A stretch of 64,000 bases of DNA, from NCBI GenBank assembly GCA_037893225.1, contig JAZGUH010000141.1, positions 682,001 to 746,000 on the forward strand, in the 5' to 3' direction. Made by a program: the position numbers and the translations under genes. The notes under the pieces are model-generated. The model searched no databases. It was not told the DNA's origin and was given only the letters and a program-made list of their open reading frames with translations. Source of the stretch: Hippasteria phrygiana (lineage: Eukaryota > Echinodermata > Asteroidea > Valvatida > Goniasteridae). Below, piece by piece: positions 1 through 9,915 of the stretch; within the stretch, counting starts at the first letter, position 1, and the number at the start of each line of letters is the position of its first letter.

Positions 1-733
1 CCCACCCCACCCCGATCCTAACCAACCCACCCACCCACCTCCACCGAGCTTTTCAAAATTATTTTCCGGGGGCTAGTAGTTTTCGGGGTAACTTTATTCC
101 AAAAAATTGGGGGAAAAGTTATGTTTTTTTGAAATAAATTTTGAAGCCCCACCCCTAAGTCAAATCCTACCGGTGCACCACTAAATACTTGGCAGAGGTA
201 GGGAACACCGAGAGGATCGAATTGCCCTTGATAATAATTATACTGAATGCTCAATAAAAGAAAATGTCACAGGTTGTCCCAACGTTTAATGGGTTCCTGC
301 TAGGTTCGTAGTTTTGTTAAAGGAACTTTGCTCAGAAATAAATCCACACGGACAGCAAGTTATTACGTTGATCCTCTTTCTCGGGATAAAATGTTGTAAT
401 TCAATATTCATCACCCCAAGGTCATCACAAAAAATATACAGTGCATACAACAATAGAATTGAGGATAAGAAATAAATCAAATGGTGCAGTTCAGTTCAGA
501 AGCCAAATCAGTGAGTAATCCCAATTGAATGAATGTCTTGAATCGCTAAACAATAATTAAAATTTGACTACATCCATGAGCAATAAACTCAATCCGAAAA
601 ATGTAAAATAAAGAAGTACCTTGAATCGAATAGGCACAGGAATTACTAAATAAACAAGGGTTCATCCAGTTAGGATTAGCACTGATATGGTACACGATAA
701 TTCAATTAGAAACAAAATGGCAAATACATCATA
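1..733. other. Left-edge non-coding stretch
   Basis: The first 60 bases are C-rich (CCCACCC-type runs). The rest is AT-rich. I see no exon, RNA gene or recognisable repeat. The short minus-strand open frames here show no protein-like composition. Confidence 0.5.
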
Positions 734-946
734 TTATAAATACAGGTTATGGATCTTAGCTGGGTTTTCTGGCGCTTGCATCAGAACTTGGGTGTGGCTT
801 GATGGACTTGACTGAGGCTTGACACGGGGGTGGCTCCGAGTCCGAAGATCAGGGTTCAGGCACACAAACCGAGTTCCGATGATATCACGAACAGGGGAAT
901 GGGACAGGTGTGTGGGGAGGCGAACCGGGTCGGCTCCCCAAAGCAT
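734..946 (-). CDS. Short unassigned reading frame next to repeat copy 1
   Basis: This is a 70-codon minus-strand frame that starts 22 bp downstream, in minus orientation, of the 140-bp duplicated segment and ends in a stop near an AT-rich stretch. It is rich in Pro, Ser, His and Arg, and more GC-rich than its surroundings. If the duplicated segment is an exon that reads through here, this could be a terminal exon. I recognise no domain. It may equally be non-coding. Confidence 0.2.
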   Translation of the reverse strand: MLWGADPVRLPTHLSHSPVRDIIGTRFVCLNPDLRTRSHPRVKPQSSPSSHTQVLMQAPENPAKIHNLYL

Positions 947-967
947 GACCTATATGGAAAGTACTCT

Positions 968-1107
968 CTGTATCAGCAGAGCACAATGGTGAGGGTGAGA
1001 ATGGCTATCATTAGAAACGACTTTAGGGAAAGTACAACGTTCCTAATAGTGTAAACGGGCACTCAATCTGAACAGCCTTCTCACCAGAGGTCTTAATCGC
1101 TTTCTGA
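968..1107 (-). repeat. 140-bp exact direct repeat, copy 1
   Basis: All 140 bases are identical to 2159-2298, at an offset of 1191 bp. Read on the minus strand, this copy is preceded by an acceptor-like ATTCAG. It is not followed by a GT donor but by AGAGTACTTTCC and then the frame at 734-946. The identity stops exactly where the other copy meets its GT donor. Confidence 0.85.
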
Positions 1108-2158
1108 ATTATCGAGGATCAACATATTTGTATACAGAACTAAAAAATCTAAAAGCAATATCTCTAACTAAAATATGAAAGGCTTAAAAGAATGCTTACA
1201 AAAAAAGGAAAGAGGTCAAACTGCATATCTTTTTGGGATGTTCGCCCAGAACACATTTCCAGTGGAATGACACTTTCAGTATAACTATACATTGATCAAA
1301 AGTTCACCCAGAACATGATAACCACGGTCAGTACTCCGCACAGTGGTAAATACCATAAAATGCTAATCAAAACATCAGGGAATAATTGACTTGGCCAAAA
1401 CCCAATTGTGTTGGCCTATAGCGCATTGCGGTAACCTTACTCAAGGTCATCCTGGGGCAAGTTCCATGTGGTTTGTACACACTCGCTGTACACAATTAAC
1501 AGTCAGCAGGATGTCACGGGACATAACAGAAAAGGAAGGTAATGTGTAGGCCTATACACACACAATTTGGAAGACAATCAAAATATTGGAAATCTCGTGA
1601 ACAAGACCAGTTAATTTACGGAAAAACGTGCATGTATGAATTATTGGTCATGTCATACGAATGATCGAAGTTTTAGGCCACGAGGTATCATATAAAAAAG
1701 TATGCAACAAGAATATTCAAAGTAATCGGAAATCAACCAAGAGGAAAATATAATTGTACACGGACTGAGAGTATAGTGACCGATTTAAGTGAATACTGCA
1801 GTCATAACAGAATGGTAATCGGCAATCACAAATGGATCTTCCAATACTATCGGGAAATCAATGAAATACAAAACCGAACATGATAATTTCGGTCAATAAA
1901 TAACAGCAAAAGTGACATCGATCAAGAGTCGACCAAATATCAGCAATATAATACAAGTAAATACAGGGTACAAGGCAAAAAAGGTTAATATCTGAAGGCA
2001 AACGAATGCTGACTCAATATACTCATATTGGGGTTGTTCCACCCATCTTGAGATTGTCTCAAACCGAGTCAACATAATTCAAAATACAAAGTGTCCTGCA
2101 CATAAGTCAATGGTAATAGGAAATACAAACTTCTTTTATACAATGAAAATAGGCTTAC
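1108..2158. other. Spacer between the two 140-bp repeats
   Basis: This is AT-rich unique sequence with one TAGGCCTA at 1547-1554. No gene or TIR was found. If the repeats were LTRs of a miniature retroelement, a primer-binding site would be expected just inside copy 1. I cannot see one, and the copies do not begin with TG and end with CA. Confidence 0.4.
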
Positions 2159-2298
2159 CTGTATCAGCAGAGCACAATGGTGAGGGTGAGAATGGCTATC
2201 ATTAGAAACGACTTTAGGGAAAGTACAACGTTCCTAATAGTGTAAACGGGCACTCAATCTGAACAGCCTTCTCACCAGAGGTCTTAATCGCTTTCTGA
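2159..2298 (-). repeat. 140-bp exact direct repeat, copy 2; candidate minus-strand exon 2294-2159
   Basis: On the minus strand the segment has a good acceptor (TTCTCCTCAG, then AAAGCG at 2294) and a strong donor (GATACAG, then GTAAGCC after 2159). This gives a 136-bp internal exon. All three frames contain a stop. The best reads about 26 codons (KAIKTSGEKAVQIECPF...) before TAA. It is therefore a UTR or non-coding exon, or the end of a coding region. The splice signals are seen; transcription is inferred. Confidence 0.4.
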
Positions 2299-3184
2299 GG
2301 AGAATCCGGCGATCGGGGGTGAATATTATTCCTTGACCACGCGCTCTGCCCATTTCGGTGGAACAATCTCATTGGTCAAAATTATGAAACCATGGAGATA
2401 TTCCACCTTGGGATGGAGAGTGGCCAATCAGAAAGTTACTGACTACACGTGTTAGACATGGTCATAAAATGGCAGACAGCCATAACAGTTTTAGCCAGTG
2501 GCATAAAATGTAGCCATGTTGGCTGGGTTCTCTGGCCACATCCCCATCTGGTCAATTACTTATCTGTGTTGAGACAAAGGGGTCGTCTTAGCCACATATG
2601 GACTTGGTCAACTTAGGGGTAAAATCTGCTACTGGGTGCTAATTAAATTTACTGGAACATAGAGGTGGACCATGCTTCGAAATCGTGGGAACTTTTCCTG
2701 TCGGACCAAGTGTTAAAATGGCAGTAAGGGGGAATTTTAACAGGGGCTGACAAAAAGAAAAGAAATAGAAATGTACAATTGTGGCACAGACATGGGTGCA
2801 TATTCTAAGAAGTCGAAACTGCATCAAAATGTCCTTAAACATAATAATATTAGAGAAAAGCCCGAACGACGAGACAAAACATTCCTTGGTTTTTTCCCGT
2901 ATACCTTTAGAGTTTATGAATCAAAAGGCATTCTGGTGTTATGCCGGTGGAAAAAAAGTTATGTGATGTTGATGCGATTCGCCGAGGCGCTGTATATACC
3001 CGGCTTACCGGCTCCCATGTATGGCTCTTCAGGGCTCGGATCCCGGTCCATCACACCTCCTTCCCAGCTCATCCATATAACCCGAAGGTTTAGCACTATG
3101 AAAGGGAGGAACATGGCGGCACCCTAAGCCTTGACTACCGAGTCAGCGAAACGTGCCATGAACCTGTACGCATATGCTTATCTA
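2299..3184. other. Non-coding stretch
   Basis: No supported gene. The overlapping plus-strand frames at 2771-3127 and 2781-2966 look random. A CpG-containing patch lies at about 2980-3110. Confidence 0.4.
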
Positions 3185-3390
3185 GACTTCACGAGCGGTC
3201 CCATGCACTGAGCTTATCAACCAAGCCACTGTGCAGTTGGTGTTTGGAGACGGTAAATAGCCTACTCTTATAAATAATGACAATCACATTTCTGGAGAAA
3301 AAAAAAGAAATACTGAAAAACTGAAAATCGCACCCTCGACTTAGGAATCGACGAACGACTCGCTTAACCACTCGGCCACTGACCTGTTAC
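3185..3390 (-). mobile_element. Decayed tRNA-derived SINE heads
   Basis: The minus strand carries TGGCCGAGTGGTTAAG at 3378-3363, which fits the A box of Ser/Leu-type tRNAs. A weaker B-box-like AGGGTGCGATTTTC follows about 40 bases on. A second tRNA-like head (AGTGGCTTGGTTGATAAGC) lies at about 3235-3210. Neither folds into an intact tRNA, so SINE remnants are the likely explanation. Confidence 0.5.
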
Positions 3391-3468
3391 TACCTAACAG
3401 CACTATTGAAACAGAGAAGAAACTACAAGGCGGCAGTAAAATACCCGAACATGGTTGAATGAACACCA

Positions 3469-4040
3469 TTAAAGGGACACATTGCTTCTAAATTTTGGGA
3501 TTTGGGCTATAAAACTGAAATGGATATGGTTGGGAAGCTTTTTTTAAAGTAGAATATAAAGATTCACATAACTATCCCTTCAAATTGCGTGGTTTTTGTT
3601 TAATTTCGTGACAAATAATGGTCCGCCATTTTGTAGAACCAAATTGTTGACTCTACAAAAATGGCGGACCGTGTTCACCAGTCGTATTTCCAGTCGCAGC
3701 TGGTTGAAGTACGTTCTGGCGCAGCACTGGCGATGTGTCGCGAGGTAGAGAATGGTACCTGGCGATCACCTGATAGGTTTACAAGGCCACTGGCTTCGGC
3801 GCCAGCCTAAAGACTCTTACAGCGTATTTTATTTCGACAGTGGTATTTACTACTGGAAATAAGTCTATGTTTCGCGGGTCAGATGTCAGGCGTCAGAGGC
3901 CAATTTTTTGTTTTGTAATCACTACTCACTAATTACAACACATTATACGTGTTTTTGTGCATGAACAACTCTTATAAAAGATAAGGAACATTTCCAAACA
4001 GCAAAATTTCATAACATTTTAAGGCAATGTGTTCCTTTAA
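3469..4040. mobile_element. TTAA-ended MITE with internal hairpin
   Basis: The left end reads TTAAAGGGACACATTGC. The inverted right end reads TTAAAGGAACACATTGC. The element is 572 bp. Inside is a strong stem (GGTCCGCCATTTTGTAGA at 3620-3637 against its near complement at 3652-3670). It has no coding capacity. TTAA termini resemble piggyBac-type target sites; the superfamily is inferred. Confidence 0.75.
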
Positions 4041-4899
4041 GAATCACACCACTGTTATAACCCATCCCGTCTTTTCCATCCACGTGGCTTTATAACTATT
4101 GGTTTGAAAATGAGTCACCGGGCAGGCCATATACAGCCCCGCCACCGGCGTCTCAAAAGTCTCCCATTTGGACTGTGTCCACTCAGCTGTGCATGAAACA
4201 TATAGGCCAGCTCTACAACACCACAGGGCCTTGTTGGTAAATCGTATTTTGAGTAAATCACCAGACAGCGTATATGTGTGCTCCCTATTAAGACGCAAGC
4301 GTGCAGTTCATTCCAAGGCAAAATAATTGAGAAACGGCATTATACGGGTAAACTCTCAAGGCTTGGTCTCAAGATTTACAACATGGAAGTTGAACATTTC
4401 ACAAAGTACACAAAGCAATGGAAACAATCGTTTTAATCCCCTTCAAGACTCGGTTTATTGGGTACGTATAGATACCTTTTTCACGTGTCGTTATGGACTG
4501 CATAGCGTAGAGCACCACATGCGCGCATGTGGTTTAAAGAGCATCTAAAACGCCAACTTTCTTTTTGACTTTTTGGACTTTTCCGACAGTTTAAATACTC
4601 TTTTAACTGATGGAGATTAGTTTGCAGACGAGAGGGATTTTTATATTTAAAAAAAGGGTTGTTATTCTGAACCATTTATCCTGTTTCGCGAAAGCTCATT
4701 ATGTATGTAAATGCATGTACGTGACCCCGTGACGTACACGTGTAGAGTCGGTTGATACTACAGCCAAACACTATGCATGTACGTACGTGGAGTTGATGCT
4801 GCTGGAAGAGTTTTGGTCGACATAACTCCTCCGTTTCCCCGTTTATTTTGTCTAATTTTCATATGATTTCAGTATGAGCATGGTTCTGAGATAATCATT
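4041..4899. other. Region upstream of the THAP frame
   Basis: No supported gene. An ACGTAC-rich patch lies at about 4715-4790. An acceptor-like TATGATTTCAG ends at 4872, 28 bases before the THAP ATG, so the ATG could sit inside an internal exon rather than a first exon. Confidence 0.35.
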
Positions 4900-5433
4900 A
4901 TGCCTCGATCGTGTGTAGTTGGGGATTGCACGAGGAACAGCGACAAAAACCCTGACCTAACCTTTCTGCGATTCTCAGTGCTGAATAGAGTTCAAAGGCG
5001 ACAGTGCAGGGTCCGCTTTGTAGACAATAAAATATCTGATTTTCGGCTGTCGAAATGGTCGAAAATATGTGCAGAACATTTCGCCAAAGACTGTATTGAT
5101 GATAGTGTTAGTATGAAAACTCAGCTGGGTTTGAAGGCACAATTCCGTTTGAAGGCTGGAGCCATTCCAACTCTAAAGGCACCGAGCATTCCAATCCTGT
5201 CCCGGACTCACGCGCCTCAGACCACGACGACGTTCCATGCGGTTGCCGGCTCGAGCAGCCAGAGCCCCGGCCGTCTCCCTGGCTGTCCACGTCGCTCGCT
5301 TGACTCAACATGCATTGTACACGCACGGTACCGCATGCGCTGCATACGATTGAGTCTGGTACCTTATAACAGAAATTGTTTGTATGAGAAGGTGCGGGTC
5401 CTTAGGGCTGTATTAGCAAAGTCGCCAGACTAG
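4900..5433 (+). CDS. THAP-domain protein (partial or degenerate)
   Basis: This 177-codon frame begins MPRSCVVGDC. THAP domains are C2CH zinc fingers that bind DNA. They occur in transcription regulators and in P-element-like transposases. The visible zinc ligands are Cys5, Cys10, Cys57 and His60 (KICAEHF), and an AIPTL near residue 88 corresponds to the AVPTF box. Two other positions that are normally invariant are changed: residue 26 is Ser instead of Pro, and residue 36 is Cys (TGC) instead of Trp (TGG). The 80 or so residues after the domain are Ser/Pro/Arg-rich and unlike anything I recognise. They may be intron read as protein, with the true splice donor near the end of the domain. I chose the start because THAP domains begin within a few residues of the initiator Met. 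It may be a decaying transposon-derived copy or a divergent gene. Confidence 0.7.
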   Translation: MPRSCVVGDCTRNSDKNPDLTFLRFSVLNRVQRRQCRVRFVDNKISDFRLSKWSKICAEHFAKDCIDDSVSMKTQLGLKAQFRLKAGAIPTLKAPSIPILSRTHAPQTTTTFHAVAGSSSQSPGRLPGCPRRSLDSTCIVHARYRMRCIRLSLVPYNRNCLYEKVRVLRAVLAKSPD

Positions 5434-5907
5434 AGTATAGCATCAGCTCGCACACAACTCACCGCGCAAGTCCCAATAAAAGCCGACTGCAAACAAAGGA
5501 AAGTATGACTCATAACTAGCTTTTCAGCAAGAACAAGCCTACAATCCCAATTCTAAATGTGTCTCACAAAGATGTCAACACTTTAAATATGTTTACCGTA
5601 GTGTTACACCTGAATCATGTGCAAAAAGCACAGCAAGTAATACTAGCCTTAGACAAAAAAATACGTACAGACTCTACGTAAAACATTGTCGTATAATACA
5701 GTGACGTCATATGTTTCTATCACTCGCGCGATACGGCACGCAGTTGACCTAGGCCTTTTCTGAATCGAGTCATAGTGGCTCAAAAGGAAAAGGCTCAATT
5801 TTTTATTTTTTTTTAGAATCTTGAAACTTGTTACAATAGTTTTGGGGAGGCATAAACTATCAGATAAGTCCAAAAAGTCAAAGAAAAAGTTGGCGTTTTA
5901 GTTGGTC
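5434..5907. other. Region downstream of the THAP frame
   Basis: AT-rich. No further THAP-associated domain (coiled coil or transposase) is visible in any frame. Confidence 0.4.
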
Positions 5908-5976
5908 TTAAACATGCTCCATACAATACATGCACAACAATCACTCCAAGGCGGTCCACTCCAAGGCGGTCCACAC
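5908..5976 (+). repeat. Arm of a diverged long-range inverted repeat
   Basis: The stretch CTCCATACAATACATGCAC, followed by a duplicated CCAAGGCGGTCC block, recurs in reverse complement at 7767-7827. The 15-bp unit CACTCCAAGGCGGTC is tandemly doubled here and single in the partner. Confidence 0.5.
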
Positions 5977-6909
5977 GTGGCGGTCCTCGTGGTGGTTTTG
6001 TTTACATTTCACGTTGGTCACGTGGGTGAAAAGTCCAAGGCCGCGATTCCGAAAAAATCTGCTGTAAAAAAAACATGGATTTTTGGCTACCGTTCACACG
6101 TGGTTTCGTTCATAAATTTGGTTCCACGGCCTTGAAATAGAACTAAAGGACAAAATAGTTCGTCGGTTCAGTTGGTGAAGGCTGCTAAAAGGTTCCCTAG
6201 CAGTCACATCATTTTGGCAAATACTACTGGGCCGCATTCAGAGCGCGAAAGAAATATCTAATTGAAATATAAAGCATTTCTAGACCTATACTGAGCTGCA
6301 TGACGAATTAGGAAATTTAATGATGAATGTTAGGGCAAGCCGCATATGATGCACGATATGGGGCAGAGGGAATCCCCCCCCCCCCTCTTTTGTGTTGGTC
6401 ATTGTGTTCCCGGAATCTCAGGAATTCTTTTCAGATGTCTAGGGGATGTGTTAGGTAACAATCGTCTGGAGAGTGTATAGGCCTAGGGTATAGGGACAAA
6501 AGCGGGTTACCCCTCTACTACCCCATATCGTGCTGGGTATAGCAAGCCGTGTGACTTCTGGAACAGGTAAAGAAAATACACAAGACGCTATTGAGCGATA
6601 ACCAATTGCTAGCTAGCATGCATGCTACGCCTTGTTGCACAAATTCCAGCAATTTGTTTTCGTGCTCCACGCGTGTTGTAACTTTTGAAACGCATGTTTG
6701 AACATCTCTGAAAAGACGTTTTTCCTGTTGATCCCGGCCCCGGCAAAAATATAAAATGATTAATGTCATCGAATAGGATGGATGCAATCCATACCACAAT
6801 GCTAAGGTCACATTAACTTAATAAATGGGCTCATTGTGATTAATTGTTTGCGTCCCGGCTCGTTTACGCTTCACATGCCTGCAACAACGATAACACATTT
6901 CACCGGGAT
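5977..6909. other. Non-coding stretch
   Basis: No gene recognised. It contains a 12-C run (6374-6385) and a TAGGCCTA at 6478-6485. The overlapping minus frames at 6518-6811 show no domain. Confidence 0.4.
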
Positions 6910-6956
6910 AAAACAAACAAACAAACAAACAAACAAACAAACAAACAAACAAACAA
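6910..6956 (+). repeat. (AAAC)n microsatellite
   Basis: About 11 units of AAAC run without interruption. Confidence 0.95.
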
Positions 6957-7216
6957 CATTTAGATCACATTAACACCGTATTCGTAAAGCCAACCACAGA
7001 GATATACCGGTAGTTCCTGCATGATTCGGTCGAAGTGTAAACCGCATTTTTTTCCTGCATGAATTAACCTATTAGGCACAATGCATGGATTTCTGGTTGT
7101 GTCGTTAAAAGTACAACTGCTTTGTGAAACATCAAACAATAACACTAAGCGATGGTGATTGATTGAGTATGGGAACTACATGGGGCATATTTGCCACCCG
7201 TTGAGCTCAATGAGAC

Positions 7217-7641
7217 TTAAAGGTAGTAGACACAATTTGCTTTTGCTGTAATTTTCAGAAATAAATGGATTTTGGGGTTAGTATTTTATAGGGTGTTAGC
7301 AAATACTGAAACACTGACCTGTTTAAAGTTTTGTGTGCATAGATGCTGGGAAAATCATAGTCTGCATATAGAGAGAAAAAAATATCTTCTAGTAGTCTGG
7401 TTCCCTGACCATAAAGACAAAATTGGAGCAATTTATAAACGTTAGGGAATTATCAGGTCGGGTAACTAGACTATTTCCAACGATTGTCGGCCGACAATCG
7501 TTGGAAAACGATATAAATTTCCACTTATCTTGAAAACGACAGCACACCAGGTGCCATGATTTCACAGGATGCTTACAGTCTAGTACGGTATTTTGTAATA
7601 ATTCTGTAGTTTTGTTTTTGATGTTGTATAGTGTATACCTA
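7217..7641 (+). mobile_element. TTAA-type MITE family M1, copy A
   Basis: The copy starts TTAAAGGTAGTAGACAC and ends in a TATACCTA that mirrors the start. Shared internal landmarks with copies B to E are TTTGCTTTTGCTGTAATTTT, CACTGACCTGTTTAAAG, GCAATTTATA and a central palindrome. The palindrome at 7474-7507 is perfect over 34 bp (TTTCCAACGATTGTCGG and its complement). Minus frames inside it (7389-7766) are artefacts. Confidence 0.8.
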
Positions 7642-7766
7642 TAATTGCTGGGGGTATATATTTGGGGACGATCAATTTCTAGGTTAATATACAAGGGGTT
7701 GGGATACCTCTGTGACAGAGGCGGGCTACTGATCCCGTTCATCCACGTGACTAGACAGAACCACAA

Positions 7767-7827
7767 CGTGTGGACCGCCTTGTATGGCGTGATCGTAGTG
7801 CATGTATCGTATGGAGCAGGTTAAATC
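7767..7827 (-). repeat. Second arm of the diverged inverted repeat
   Basis: The reverse complement shares CTCCATACGATACATGCAC and CAAGGCGGTCCACACGT with 5908-5976. The arms are about 1.8 kb apart and enclose MITE copy A. Confidence 0.45.
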
Positions 7828-8272
7828 GCGCAGCACGCTTGGCTGGTTTATTAGCATCACTACACTGCGGTCCACTCCATGACAACAAGTGAGAAGGGTC
7901 TATAGTACGGCACAATATTGAGGTGCTGTGTGCAATTAAAGCATAACGCTGGTCCTCACTCGAATCACGGATTGCCTTATATACAGCCCTGTTATCATTT
8001 TTTCCCAGGAGATATACCCGTGGTATATGCGGAAACCATGAGCGACCCAGTTTACGTGAGTTTCTGAATGTTTTCCACAATTTTCCGTGTGTTGGATTAT
8101 AATATGCTTAACCATGAACGCCCCTCTTCACGCCTCCGCTCAAGGTCTGACATTACGATGCGATTGGCGACATTTAAATATCATAGTCAAGTATCTTGTG
8201 CATCGAAAACTCGACAACCCCTTATAATTCATACCCTCCCATCAAAGGTAGTTCCTCTAGTCACAGTGTTAC
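7828..8272. other. Non-coding stretch
   Basis: No supported feature. Confidence 0.4.
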
Positions 8273-8507
8273 AAATAGAGGAATTTCACATTAACCCCTT
8301 CTGCGCACTTCCGGATTGAAAGCGAGAATGGCAGTGGCAAACAAAACAACGCTTTTCAGCACATTCATTCATGCATGAATTAATCAGGCCATATAAGGCA
8401 GCGCAGGCGCACGATCAGCATAAAGTTGTTTACTGTGACATTGAGATCCTCGTTTTCAAACGCGGAAGTGCGCAGATCGGCGCTAAACTTGTCGTTGTGG
8501 GATTCCT
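8273..8507. repeat. Imperfect inverted repeat (MITE-like)
   Basis: TAGAGGAATTTCACATT with CTGCGCACTTCCGG on the left is mirrored on the right by CGGAAGTGCGCAGA and GTGGGATTCCTCTA. The arms are about 55-60 bp with gaps. A TAGGCCTA sits just outside the right arm (8511-8518). Confidence 0.55.
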
Positions 8508-8689
8508 CTATAGGCCTACAGTACATGTATATAAAGGTGTTTCTAACCTCATTACGTCACTGAACGACTGTGTAGGACTTCGACTTTTTCAATTCCGTGT
8601 ATTAACAACACCGGTGAGCATGCTTAGTTCTATAAGGCGGGGTGGGGATTGGGTTAAGGGTGCTTCAAATACCTTGTGGTTTATATACC

Positions 8690-8890
8690 CTGTGGATTAT
8701 TTCGATTTCAACACTCGAAATAATCAGTTATGAAATGCACGGAATCACTGTTAGAACAGAAAAGTTGTTCACTATTTTCTCATTACTCGGTGGATGGTTT
8801 GATATTTCGTGCACTACTCAAAGTATGAAACATTGCCTGCAACTGTTTTGTCAGCTCTGCCAATGCTATATGATACATTTAAAGAGAAGT
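8690..8890 (-). repeat. Fragment of dispersed repeat family R
   Basis: TTTCGATTTCAACACTCGAAA and a later CCAATGCTATATGATACATTTAAA align with 38890-39110 in the same orientation. Confidence 0.45.
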
Positions 8891-9220
8891 ATAAAATAAT
8901 TCATTTTATTCACTCGACCCTCAGAATCACCCCATGAGTACACATTTAGAACGCACTACAAAGCAAAAACCCCGCCAGCATGCCCGTGCCAACCCCCTTT
9001 ACCGTCACGCCCACGTCTATAGAGCTCCTGATAGGTCCAGTCTGACCCGCCATAAACTCCGTTTTTATCCTAGCTGTCATCGACCTCGGCCAACATCGAT
9101 TCCGAGACTAAAAATTATTCCCCCTTCCAGGTAAATGTTCCACTGGGGAGACGGGCTGAAACGACCGGCGCGCTTCCCGTGACGACAATGGCCGACAGCG
9201 ATGTCCACAAAACACTGTAA

Positions 9221-9420
9221 CCAATCAAAACAGGTGTCAGGCTCTCGTTTCGGATCGTTGGCCAATAAGATATCCCATTTAAGCCCCTGTTTAGGAACCA
9301 ATCGAGGCATCCGTTAGGTGATATCATTAACCTATATCAAATGGACGGAGTGACCCCGATCGAGTCCTCCAATCACAACAGGTGTTAGTCATCCGATGAT
9401 TAGCCAATCAAAAATTGTCT
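9221..9420 (+). promoter_or_regulatory. Cluster of CCAAT boxes with duplicated CCAAT/E-box module
   Basis: CCAATCAAAACAGGTGTCAG at 9221-9240 recurs at 9369-9388 with two differences. Each joins a CCAAT box to a CAGGTG E-box. Further CCAAT boxes lie at about 9260, 9297 and 9402. Regulatory function is inferred. It could simply be an old 148-bp tandem duplication. Confidence 0.3.
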
Positions 9421-9559
9421 CGGAGCAAGTTAAGGTCACGGTATAGAAACTAAGTGATTTCCCATAATAGGTATGGTCGAAATAATAGTTTGCAAAAAGA
9501 ATTGCATTATACAAAACATGCACAATACGATTCTTGCACGGCACCTTAATTGAGCCAGA

Positions 9560-9915
9560 GACTTAAATGTAGCGGGTAACATTTAGGTACGGGGTTGGGG
9601 CTATAGGGCTCCGATTACATTTAGGGCTCAGACTACATTTAGGGGTCGAGCTATATTTAGGTATACATGATTTGGGCTATATTTCGGGCTTAGTACATTT
9701 AGGTACATAGTTGGGTTACATTCAGGGCTTGGGCTGCATCATAGGTATACCGGTGCCGTATACTGTATACATGGTTTGGGCTACATTTTGGTTTTGGTTA
9801 GGTACAAGGTTGGGGCGACATTTACGACTTGAGCTAAACTTAGGTAGCCTACATGGTTGAGGCTTCATGTTGGGCTCGGTCTAGGCTAGATCTTGTTCTA
9901 CATTTAGGTGGCGCA
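9560..9915 (+). repeat. Degenerate minisatellite
   Basis: Units of about 20-25 bp resembling ACATTTAGGGCTYGGGCT recur more than a dozen times with substitutions and indels. ACATTTAGG appears repeatedly between 9580 and 9910. One TATACCGGTGCC interrupts it. Confidence 0.7.

Noticed and set aside
968..2298. Miniature LTR retrotransposon (TRIM) with 140-bp LTRs
   Set aside because: The repeats lack TG...CA ends and I see no primer-binding site, polypurine tract or target duplication. Splice-site-like boundaries fit better.
3600..3680. Independent hairpin RNA gene at the GGTCCGCC stem
   Set aside because: It is the internal palindrome of the TTAA-ended MITE at 3469-4040.
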